This document shows positions 8,987 through 16,125 of a stretch of DNA of 64,000 nt, one piece after another. Origin of the DNA: Mollicutes bacterium (GTDB lineage: Bacteria > Bacillota_I > Bacilli_A > RF39 > UBA660); assembly GCA_004552445.1 (NCBI GenBank), contig SFOJ01000001.1, positions 61,988 to 125,987 of the forward strand, given 5' to 3'. The notes below the pieces were generated by a model that made no database searches, was not told where the DNA came from, and saw nothing but the letters and a program-made list of their open reading frames with translations. The number at the start of each line of letters is the position of its first letter. Position 1 is the stretch's first letter. A program made the translations under genes and the position numbers.

Positions 8987-9242
8987 TACTCTTGTACTTA
9001 AAAATTCTTCTGGTGAAAAGCAGGAATATAGAATACTTTTAGATATAGAAGATACAACTAATAATGTTAATTATGTTATATATACTGATGATATGATTAA
9101 TAAAAATGGAGATATTATTTGTTATGCTTCAACATATGTTCTTAGTCCTAAAGGTAATATGACTAAATTAAAACCTGTTGAGACAAAAGAAGAATTTGAT
9201 TTTATAAGTAAAATATTAGACTCTTTAGAAGGTGGAAAATAA
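8976..9242 (+). CDS. DUF1292 family protein (YrzB-like)
   Basis: 88 residues with the DUF1292 layout: beta-rich start (EYRILLDIEDTTNNVNYVIY), a central ICYASTYVL strand and the helix KEEFDFISKILDSLE. It occupies the yrzB position after ireB and ruvX as in B. subtilis, which supports orthology to YrzB; the function there is unknown. AGATAGGAG precedes the start. It overlaps mltG by one base. Confidence 0.88.
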   Translation: MKDNTLVLKNSSGEKQEYRILLDIEDTTNNVNYVIYTDDMINKNGDIICYASTYVLSPKGNMTKLKPVETKEEFDFISKILDSLEGGK

Positions 9243-10330
9243 TGAAAAAAAAGGTTTTTAGTGTGAAAAAATTTATTATATTTTTGTTTTTTTTATGTTT
9301 GATTATTTGTGGTGTTTTGGTTCTTGGTTATTTTTATTTAATTACTGGTAGTAAAGATAATGAAACAGTAAATATTTATGTTAAAGAAGGAGATACTTAT
9401 AGTACAATATCAAAAACACTTAAAGATAATGATTTAATTAAATCAGAACTTGCATATAAAATATATATTAAGTTAAATAAGCCAAATAATCTAGAATATG
9501 GAGATTATGTACTTAAGAAATCATATAGTGTTGAAGAATTAATTAATACTTTAGAAAAGGGAAGTGTTGATTTAAGAAAAACTAAGACTGTTACTTTTGT
9601 AGAAGGTAAAAATATGAGATATGTTATTTCTAAAATAACTAGTAATTTTAATATTTCTGAAAAGGAGATACTTGATAAATTAAGTGATACTAAATATCTA
9701 GAAAGTTTAATAGAAGATTATTGGTTTTTAACTGATGATATTAAAAATAAAGATATTTATTATTCACTTGAAGGCTATTTATTTCCAGATACATATGAAT
9801 TTTATGAGAGCTCTGATATAGATGATATATTTAGAACTATGCTTAATAATATGGAAAAAAAGTTAGAAAAATATAAGAGTGAAATCGAAAATAGTAAATA
9901 TAGTATTCATGAAATGATGACGCTTGCATCTATTATAGAGCTTGAAGCAGGTAAAGCTGATGATAGAAAAGGTGTAGCTGGTGTGTTTTATAATAGACTT
10001 AATAATGGTTGGAGCCTTGGTAGTGATGTAACTACATATTATGCCGAAAAAATAGATAATTGGACAAGAGATTTAAGAACCAGTGAATTAAATAGTTGTA
10101 ATGCTTATAACACTCGTAGTAGTTGTATGGCTGGAAAACTACCAGTGAGTCCAATATGTAATCCGAGTGTAGGATCAATAGAAGCTGCAATAGAACCAAC
10201 AAATCATAAATATTATTACTTTGTAGCAGATAAAAATGGTAAAACATATTTTACCAAAAATGATAGTGAACATGCTAGTAAAGTTAGAGAGTTAAAGAGA
10301 AAAGGATTATGGATAGAATATCAAAGTTAA
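9242..10330 (+). CDS. mltG: Endolytic peptidoglycan transglycosylase MltG
   Basis: A membrane helix (residues 10-34) is followed by a LysM-like segment (VKEGDTYSTISKTLKDNDLI) and the YceG domain with EGYLFPDTYEF, the catalytic-glutamate motif ASIIELEAG (Glu233/Glu235), GVFYNRL, SDVTTYY and PTNHKYYYFV near the end. It cleaves nascent glycan strands on the outer face of the membrane and is thought to set strand length. The 362-residue length is normal. It lies in the conserved yrr-type operon and overlaps the next gene by 22 bases. Confidence 0.95.
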   Translation: MKKKVFSVKKFIIFLFFLCLIICGVLVLGYFYLITGSKDNETVNIYVKEGDTYSTISKTLKDNDLIKSELAYKIYIKLNKPNNLEYGDYVLKKSYSVEELINTLEKGSVDLRKTKTVTFVEGKNMRYVISKITSNFNISEKEILDKLSDTKYLESLIEDYWFLTDDIKNKDIYYSLEGYLFPDTYEFYESSDIDDIFRTMLNNMEKKLEKYKSEIENSKYSIHEMMTLASIIELEAGKADDRKGVAGVFYNRLNNGWSLGSDVTTYYAEKIDNWTRDLRTSELNSCNAYNTRSSCMAGKLPVSPICNPSVGSIEAAIEPTNHKYYYFVADKNGKTYFTKNDSEHASKVRELKRKGLWIEYQS

Positions 10331-10902
10331 TTAAAGAAATAGAAGAATATGGTATTAAAAATAATGTACCAATAATGAGTGAAGACACAATAGAAACAAT
10401 TAAAAATATAATAACTGTTAATGAATTTCATACAATTCTTGAAGTTGGGACAGCAATAGGGTACTCGACAATATGTTTTGCAAGTACTCCTGGTGTTACT
10501 AATATAACAAGTATAGAAAGAGATCCTATTAGAAGTGCTATTGCAGTTAATAATGTTAAAAAAAGTGAACTTAAAAATATTACACTTAGACATACAGATG
10601 CATTAGAAATTGAACTTAATGATAAGTTTGATTTGATAATTATAGATGCAGCTAAGAGTCAAAATATGAAGTTTTTTAATAAATTCAAAGATAATTTAAA
10701 TGAAGATGGAATAATCATAATCGATAACTTAAGTTTTCATGGTTATGTAAATCAAACAGAAAGAATTAAAAGTAGAAATTTAAGACAAATGGTAAATAAA
10801 ATTAGAAAATTTATTGATTTTTTAAATAATAATGAAGAGTTTACTGTAAAATATATAGAAGTAGGTGACACTTTAGGAGTATGCAAAAGAAAGAATATTT
10901 GA
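10309..10902 (+). CDS. trmR: tRNA 5-hydroxyuridine methyltransferase TrmR (YrrM family)
   Basis: A class I SAM methyltransferase of the O-methyltransferase family: motif I is LEVGTAIGYSTICFA, followed by TSIERD, then LIIIDAAKSQNMKFF and IIIIDNLSFHG (metal-site Asp and Asn). In B. subtilis the orthologue in this operon position methylates 5-hydroxyuridine-34 of tRNA to 5-methoxyuridine. The two downstream U32 genes would make the hydroxyuridine. The 197-residue length is close to YrrM. The start lies inside mltG with no strong site, so translational coupling is likely. Confidence 0.85.
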   Translation: MDRISKLIKEIEEYGIKNNVPIMSEDTIETIKNIITVNEFHTILEVGTAIGYSTICFASTPGVTNITSIERDPIRSAIAVNNVKKSELKNITLRHTDALEIELNDKFDLIIIDAAKSQNMKFFNKFKDNLNEDGIIIIDNLSFHGYVNQTERIKSRNLRQMVNKIRKFIDFLNNNEEFTVKYIEVGDTLGVCKRKNI

Positions 10903-11684
10903 TAATACCTAATAAAAAAGAATTAGATTTATATACTGAATATGGTTTTAATACATTTATATTACCTCTTGATGGGTATAGTATTGGATTTAACGTATAC
11001 TATAGTGTTGAAGAAGTAAATAAATTAAGTTTAAAATATAATATATATGTTATTATGAATAAATTTTTACATAAAAAAATAGAAGAATTTAGAAAAATAT
11101 ATAATGATTTTAATTCAAATATTAAATTTATAGTAGAGGATATTGGTCTTACTGATATAATTGCGAAAGATAGATTGGTGTTATATGAAAATCATATATT
11201 ATCTAATTATAAAGCAATTAATTTTTTAGAAAGCCTAAATATTAAGAATGTTGTTATTAATAATGATTTAACTATTGATGAACTTGTAGAAATAAGAAAT
11301 AAAACTAATAGTAATTTATATTATTTTTATGTTGGTAAAAATAGTTTAATGTATTCTAGACGTAATTTAGTAAGTAACTATAATAAATATTATAATCTTG
11401 ATAATACTAATAATTATAAGTTAACTGAAAAAGTTAGTAAAAAAGTTCTTGATATATTTGAAGAAAAAGATGGAAGTATTGTATATTTTGATAAGATATT
11501 TTGTGCTTCTAAATATATAGATAAATTAGATATGAATCTAATAATTAATTTTACTAATATAGATAGTGTTAGTGAAAAAATAATACTTGAAGAATATAAT
11601 AAATCTAATTTATGTGACCTAATAGATAGTGATTATTATTTCTTAGAAAATGATATTAAATATAAGGTGGGTGATATAAAATGA
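10881..11684 (+). CDS. U32-family protein, TrhP1-like (YrrN position)
   Basis: A 267-residue divergent relative of peptidase family U32. Recognisable parts are the barrel-like start, IKNVVINNDLTIDELVEI and LMYSRRNLVSNYNKYY, which is typical of the small member of the pair. The HG-x-x-C and GRC cysteine motifs of the larger protein are absent, so it probably carries no iron-sulfur cluster. In B. subtilis YrrN and YrrO (TrhP1 and TrhP2) are needed for prephenate-dependent hydroxylation of wobble uridine. The position between trmR and the larger U32 gene supports that role. It overlaps both neighbours. Confidence 0.7.
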   Translation: MQKKEYLIIPNKKELDLYTEYGFNTFILPLDGYSIGFNVYYSVEEVNKLSLKYNIYVIMNKFLHKKIEEFRKIYNDFNSNIKFIVEDIGLTDIIAKDRLVLYENHILSNYKAINFLESLNIKNVVINNDLTIDELVEIRNKTNSNLYYFYVGKNSLMYSRRNLVSNYNKYYNLDNTNNYKLTEKVSKKVLDIFEEKDGSIVYFDKIFCASKYIDKLDMNLIINFTNIDSVSEKIILEEYNKSNLCDLIDSDYYFLENDIKYKVGDIK

Positions 11685-12856
11685 AATATGAGTTACTGTT
11701 ACCTGCTGGAGATTTAGCTCGTCTTAAGTTTGCTTTTATTTATGGTGCTGATGCTGTGTATATTGGTGGATATAATTATAGTCTTAGAGCTAATGCTAAT
11801 AATTTTAGTTTAGATGAAATTAAAGAAGGAGTAGAGTTTGCTCATAAGTTAAATAAAAAAGTATATGTTACTGTTAATATGGTATTTCATAATGAAGATT
11901 TAGAGGGATTAGATGATTATTTAAAAGCTTTAGATGAAATAGGAATAGATAGTTATATCGTTAGTGATTTTGCTGTTATTGAAGCAATTAAACGTCTAAA
12001 AATTAAAACTCCATTCTTTATATCCACCCAAAAGTCTATTACTAATTTAGAAACAGTTAAATTTTATAAATCTTTAGGTGCTTATAGGGTGGTTATGGCT
12101 CGTGAATGTAATCGTGAAGATATTAAAAGAATTAAAGAAAATATTGATACAGAAGTAGAAGTATTTATTCATGGAGCTATGTGTACTAGTTATAGTGGAA
12201 GATGTGTTATGAGTAATTATGTAACACTTCGTGATTCTAATCGTGGAGGATGTAGTCAAGTATGTAGATTTGCTTTTGATTGTGGTAAAAATGAGGAATA
12301 TGCATTCTCTTCTAAAGACTTAAATATGATTGATTATTTAAGTGACATGATGGATTTAGGTATTGAATCATATAAAATAGAAGGACGTATGAAGAGTTTA
12401 TATTATATTGCTACAGTAGCCAATGCATATAGGACTATAATGGATAAAAAGATTGATGGAACTCTATGTGAAGAAGATATAAATTATTATAAAAAAGTAT
12501 TAAATAGAGTATCTAATCGTGAAAATATACCACAATTTTATAATGGTGTTCCGGGTGTAGAAGGACAATACTATACTGGGCGTCAAGAAGTAAGTAATAA
12601 AGATTTTTTAGGACTTATTAAGTCATATGATGAAGTTACTTCTGAAGCAGTAGTTGAACAAAGAAATAAGTTTAGTGTAGGAGATATAGTAGAAGTTTTT
12701 GGGCCTAATACTGTGACTAAAAAATTTAAAATTGAATATATTATAAACAGTGAGGATGAAAAGGTAGAATCTGCTAATCATGCACAAGAAATTATAAGAA
12801 TTAAAATACCATTTAAGGTATATGAAAATGATATTATAAGGGTCAATATTGCTTGA
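11681..12856 (+). CDS. U32-family tRNA hydroxylation protein TrhP2 (YrrO)
   Basis: The U32 signature is clear: LLPAGDLARLKFAFIYGADA at the start, then VEVFIHGAMCTSYSGRCVMS and RGGCSQVCR, giving four cysteines that bind an iron-sulfur cluster in this family. The C-terminal part has FVEVFGP-like beta structure (about 315-390). With TrhP1 it forms 5-hydroxyuridine at tRNA position 34 using prephenate. The older label 'collagenase-like peptidase' is not supported for this family group. Length 391. The TGA stop is embedded in the TTGACA of the greA promoter. Confidence 0.85.
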   Translation: MKYELLLPAGDLARLKFAFIYGADAVYIGGYNYSLRANANNFSLDEIKEGVEFAHKLNKKVYVTVNMVFHNEDLEGLDDYLKALDEIGIDSYIVSDFAVIEAIKRLKIKTPFFISTQKSITNLETVKFYKSLGAYRVVMARECNREDIKRIKENIDTEVEVFIHGAMCTSYSGRCVMSNYVTLRDSNRGGCSQVCRFAFDCGKNEEYAFSSKDLNMIDYLSDMMDLGIESYKIEGRMKSLYYIATVANAYRTIMDKKIDGTLCEEDINYYKKVLNRVSNRENIPQFYNGVPGVEGQYYTGRQEVSNKDFLGLIKSYDEVTSEAVVEQRNKFSVGDIVEVFGPNTVTKKFKIEYIINSEDEKVESANHAQEIIRIKIPFKVYENDIIRVNIA

Positions 12857-12881
12857 CAAAATATACATTTTATAGTATCAT
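12853..12881 (+). promoter_or_regulatory. Sigma-A-type promoter for greA
   Basis: TTGACA (12853-12858), a 17-base spacer, and TATCAT (12876-12881). The -35 box overlaps the stop codon of the upstream gene, giving greA its own promoter at the operon end. Confidence 0.75.
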
Positions 12882-12914
12882 TTTTTGGTAATGAGAAAGA
12901 GGTGGCATTTTGCT

Positions 12915-13385
12915 ATGAAAAAGAAAGAAATTTTTCTAACAAGTGAAGGTTATTTAGAACTTGAAAATGAATTACATTATTTAAAAACTGAAAAAAGAAA
13001 AGAAGTAACTCAAACTCTGAAAGAAGCAAGAGCTTTAGGTGATTTGTCAGAAAACTCTGAATATGAACAAGCAAGAGAAGATCAAGCAAATTTAGAAAAG
13101 AGAATAATTGAAATTGAATATACTTTGGAACATGCAACTGTAATAGATAATACTGAAAGTGATGGTACTGTAGGCGTTGGATGTCAAGTTGAACTTAAAT
13201 ATGAAGATGATGATGATATTGAAAGTTATAAAATTGTAGGTAGCCAAGAAGCTGACCCATTCAATAATAAGATTTCTAATGAAAGTCCAATAGCTGCTGC
13301 TATTATGGGTAAAAAAGTTGGAGATACTGTCGAAGTTTCATCACCTGATGGTGTTTATAGTGTTCAAATAGTAGCAATAGGATAG
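12915..13385 (+). CDS. greA: Transcription elongation factor GreA
   Basis: The N-terminal coiled coil contains FLTSEGYLELENELHYLK and the tip motif ALGDLSENSEYEQARE with the acidic pair that enters the RNA polymerase secondary channel. The C-terminal FKBP-like domain ends in GVYSVQIVAI, with SPIAAAIMGKKVGD. It stimulates transcript cleavage to rescue backtracked polymerase. I use the ATG at 12915 because AGAGGTGG lies 8 bases upstream; this gives 156 residues, the normal length, whereas a TTG start at 12885 would sit within the initial transcribed region. It is the last gene of the conserved yrr-type cluster. Confidence 0.96.
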   Translation: MKKKEIFLTSEGYLELENELHYLKTEKRKEVTQTLKEARALGDLSENSEYEQAREDQANLEKRIIEIEYTLEHATVIDNTESDGTVGVGCQVELKYEDDDDIESYKIVGSQEADPFNNKISNESPIAAAIMGKKVGDTVEVSSPDGVYSVQIVAIG

Positions 13386-13401
13386 TAATATATCCTTTTT
13401 T
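13379..13401 (+). terminator. Terminator after greA
   Basis: AGGATA-GTAATA-TATCCT followed by TTTTT, overlapping the greA stop codon. The stem is short at six pairs. Confidence 0.6.
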
Positions 13402-13433
13402 ATACATTTAATATATAACGAGGGAGGGAATTT

Positions 13434-14678
13434 ATGAAAGAAAGTTATACATTAAAATTAGAGGGAAAAGAATGGAAAGACTGCTTAAAGGAAGCATTTG
13501 AAAAGAAAAGAAAAGATATTAAAATGGATGGATTTAGAAAAGGTCAAGTTCCATATGATATTTATGTAAAAAAAGCAGGAGTTGAAACATTATATATGGA
13601 TGCTGTTGATATGGCAGTAGATATGTTATATGCTAAATTACTTAGTGATCCAAAGACTATTACTCCAGCTGCTACACCTGCAATTGATATTAAAGATATC
13701 GGAAATGATCATATTGAAGTTGAATTTACTTTAGTAGAATCACCAAAAGTTGAACTTGGAAAATATAAAAAATTAGGAATTAAAAAGGATAAAGTAGAAG
13801 TTACTGATGATGAAGTTGAACATGAACTTGGCCATTTAAAAGAACAATTTGTAGAAGTTAAATCATTGGGTGATGATGCTGAGGTTCGTGAAGGTGACGT
13901 TGCAGTTATTGACTTTGAAGGATTTAAGGATGGAGTAGCATTCAAAGGTGGAAAGGGAGAAAATTATTCATTAGAAATAGGTTCTCATACATTTATTCCT
14001 GGTTTTGAAGAAGCATTAATAGGTCTTAAGAAAGGTGATAAGAAAGATGTTAATGTAGTTTTCCCTGAAAATTATCATAGTGAAGAATTAAAAGGACAAC
14101 CAGTTGTATTTAAAGTAGAAGTCAAAGAAGTTAAAGAAAGAGTATTCCCTGAATTTGATAAAGATTTCTTTGCTGACTTAAATGTTGGTGGAGTTGAATC
14201 TTTAGATGATTTAAAGAAATATATTAAAGAAAATAAAGAAGCAGAAAAATCTAAACAATTAGAAGATGAATACTTATTTAAATGTTTAGATAAAGTAGTT
14301 GAAGGATCTAAGTTTGATATTCCTGAAGAAATGACTGAAGATGAAACTAATAGATTAGTTAGAGAATTCTCAGAAAAATTACAATATCAAGGATTAAAAT
14401 TAGAAGATTATTTAAAATATTGCAATACTAACTTGGATGATTTTAAAGCTACACTTAAAGATGAAGCTAATAAAAGAATAGGATATAGATTAATTATGGA
14501 TGCAGTAGTAGATGCTGAAAAGTTAGAAGTATCTGATGAAGAATTAGAATCTGGACTTGATGAAACAAGCAAGCAATATGGAATGACACGTGAAGAATTT
14601 GAAAAACAAATTGGTTCTAAAGAATTATTTAAATATGATTTATTAATGAAAAAAGCTATGAAAGTTGTTACTGAATAG
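13434..14678 (+). CDS. tig: Trigger factor
   Basis: The three trigger-factor domains are visible: the ribosome-binding N-domain with the signature MDGFRKGQVPYDIY (residues about 31-44), the FKBP-type peptidyl-prolyl isomerase domain (about 145-230, with GDVAVIDFEGFKDG and FIPGFEEALIGLKKGD), and the helical C-domain to residue 414. It is the ribosome-associated chaperone that meets nascent chains. The length is close to the usual 430. It has a strong site (GGGAGGG) and its own terminator, so it is monocistronic or the end of a greA read-through. Confidence 0.95.
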   Translation: MKESYTLKLEGKEWKDCLKEAFEKKRKDIKMDGFRKGQVPYDIYVKKAGVETLYMDAVDMAVDMLYAKLLSDPKTITPAATPAIDIKDIGNDHIEVEFTLVESPKVELGKYKKLGIKKDKVEVTDDEVEHELGHLKEQFVEVKSLGDDAEVREGDVAVIDFEGFKDGVAFKGGKGENYSLEIGSHTFIPGFEEALIGLKKGDKKDVNVVFPENYHSEELKGQPVVFKVEVKEVKERVFPEFDKDFFADLNVGGVESLDDLKKYIKENKEAEKSKQLEDEYLFKCLDKVVEGSKFDIPEEMTEDETNRLVREFSEKLQYQGLKLEDYLKYCNTNLDDFKATLKDEANKRIGYRLIMDAVVDAEKLEVSDEELESGLDETSKQYGMTREEFEKQIGSKELFKYDLLMKKAMKVVTE

Positions 14679-14690
14679 TAAAGTTTATTA

Positions 14691-14716
14691 AAACGTTCTA
14701 TATAGAACGTTTTTTT
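14691..14716 (+). terminator. Terminator after tig
   Basis: A perfect 22-base palindrome, AAACGTTCTA and its complement, followed by a T-run. Confidence 0.9.
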
Positions 14717-14720
14717 ATGT

Positions 14721-14726
14721 TATAAT
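14721..14726 (+). promoter_or_regulatory. -10 element placing the start of a leaderless mRNA
   Basis: TATAAT at 14721-14726 lies six bases before the ATG at 14733, so transcription would begin at or next to the start codon. There is no ribosome-binding sequence between them, and no clear -35 because the tig terminator occupies that place. Confidence 0.45.
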
Positions 14727-14732
14727 TTTGTT

Positions 14733-15719
14733 ATGAAAAATATTATTAGAAAAATTTTAGGAATTGTTTTTGTTTTTTGTGCGATTGTTTTGCTTATATG
14801 GAATGAAAATAAATTTATTAATAATTTAATTCGAAAAGATAACATTGTTGATAAATGTATTTTTGTTAAATCTACTACAGTTGATAGTAAAAATGATGAT
14901 AAATTAGTTGCTACGAATGGATATATTATAATAAATGAAGATTTAGTTGATCTTCTATTTAATGTAAGCATTAGGACTTCTAAATTAGAAAGAGTAGTTG
15001 AAATGTATCAATATAATGAGATTCAGGAAGATCCAAAAGATGAATCATATACTTATGAAACTGGTTGGTATAGTGAATTAATTGATTCTAGTAAATTTAA
15101 AAATCCTGAATATAAAAATCCTACAAAAATGAAATATGAAAATAAAGTATATTATAATGATACTTATTTAGGTGCATTTAAACTTACTAATAATCAAATA
15201 GATAAACTTGGAACTAAAAGTAGATATCTTGATTTAGATAGTGACTTTGCGAGTAATAATAATTTAAATATCTCAAATGAATATTATACAACTAGTAAAG
15301 ATATTGATTTACCTGAAGTAGGTGACATAAGAATAAGTTTTAGATACAATAGTAGTTCTTCTGTTAGTGTTCTTGCAATGCAGAAAGGAAATACTTTCAC
15401 AGATTATAAATTTAATAATCAACTTATAAATAAGATATATAGTGAAAAGTTAACTAAAGATGAGATAATTAATAAATCTTATGGTATTAATCTTTTATCT
15501 ATCATCATTTATAGAATTATTTCTTTAGTGTTATGTTTAATTGGAGTAGCATTATTATCTTTTAATATTATTAATAGTTTGATTGTTTTATCATTATTTG
15601 TTTCTATAATATATTTTAAATTTAATGTTGTAGTTAGTATAACTTCTTTTATTATCTTTTTAGTACTTATATTTATTGAATATAAAATTATATACAAAAG
15701 TGGAAAAAATGTTATATAA
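14733..15719 (+). CDS. TMEM43/LUMA-like membrane protein
   Basis: Membrane segments lie at the N-terminus (residues 5-25) and a cluster at the C-terminus (about 250-322). Between them is an extracytoplasmic domain with the TMEM43-like features DDKLVATNGYIIIN, SIRTSKLERVVEMYQYNE and ETGWYSELIDSSKFKNPEY. In bacteria this family (formerly DUF1625) is of unknown function; the human relative is a nuclear-envelope protein. The ATG appears leaderless because the -10 box is only six bases upstream. The next gene starts 17 bases after its stop and is probably co-transcribed. Confidence 0.7.
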   Translation: MKNIIRKILGIVFVFCAIVLLIWNENKFINNLIRKDNIVDKCIFVKSTTVDSKNDDKLVATNGYIIINEDLVDLLFNVSIRTSKLERVVEMYQYNEIQEDPKDESYTYETGWYSELIDSSKFKNPEYKNPTKMKYENKVYYNDTYLGAFKLTNNQIDKLGTKSRYLDLDSDFASNNNLNISNEYYTTSKDIDLPEVGDIRISFRYNSSSSVSVLAMQKGNTFTDYKFNNQLINKIYSEKLTKDEIINKSYGINLLSIIIYRIISLVLCLIGVALLSFNIINSLIVLSLFVSIIYFKFNVVVSITSFIIFLVLIFIEYKIIYKSGKNVI

Positions 15720-15736
15720 TTATGGTGGTGAATGAT

Positions 15737-16069
15737 ATGGAACAAATAATATTTGGAATTATAATTTTATTAGTTATAGTTGGTATTATATTTTTTATAG
15801 TTGTTAGAAAACAATTTAATTCAGACAATGAAAATATTAATGTTAATATATCACCACTTGAAGATAATAAAGTAAGTAATTATAATCAGAGTGATGTTAA
15901 TATGCTTAATAGTCTTAATGATAATGTAATTACTAATAAGCCTAAGAATAGCAAAATTGTTATACCTGATTTTGATAAAAGTAAACCTATTGGATATAAA
16001 GATTTAAGTCATATAAATAATACTTATGGTGATAGGGTTGCTCAAAGTAATAATCAAAACAATAAATAA
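15737..16069 (+). CDS. Small single-pass membrane protein, unknown
   Basis: No family recognised. Residues 2-22 (EQIIFGIIILLVIVGIIFF) form one N-terminal membrane helix; the remaining 85 residues are polar, Asn-rich and probably disordered, with a conserved-looking KIVIPDFDKSKPIGYKDL patch. GGTGGTGA five bases upstream supports the ATG at 15737 over the ATG at 15722. It follows the TMEM43-like gene closely. Confidence 0.6.
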   Translation: MEQIIFGIIILLVIVGIIFFIVVRKQFNSDNENINVNISPLEDNKVSNYNQSDVNMLNSLNDNVITNKPKNSKIVIPDFDKSKPIGYKDLSHINNTYGDRVAQSNNQNNK

Positions 16070-16125
16070 AAGTTCTCAAACTGAAGTGAACTATTTAAGG
16101 TTCATTTCAAACGAGAACTTTTTAT
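16069..16125. terminator. Large bidirectional terminator
   Basis: AAAGTTCTC pairs with GAGAACTTT, and an inner GAAGTGAAC/GTTCATTTC stem lies between them. T-runs leave on both strands, serving the upstream plus gene and tex on the minus strand. Confidence 0.85.

Noticed and set aside
13328..13334. Spo0A-box core TGTCGAA inside greA
   Set aside because: It lies in coding sequence with no promoter or gene start near; treated as a chance match.
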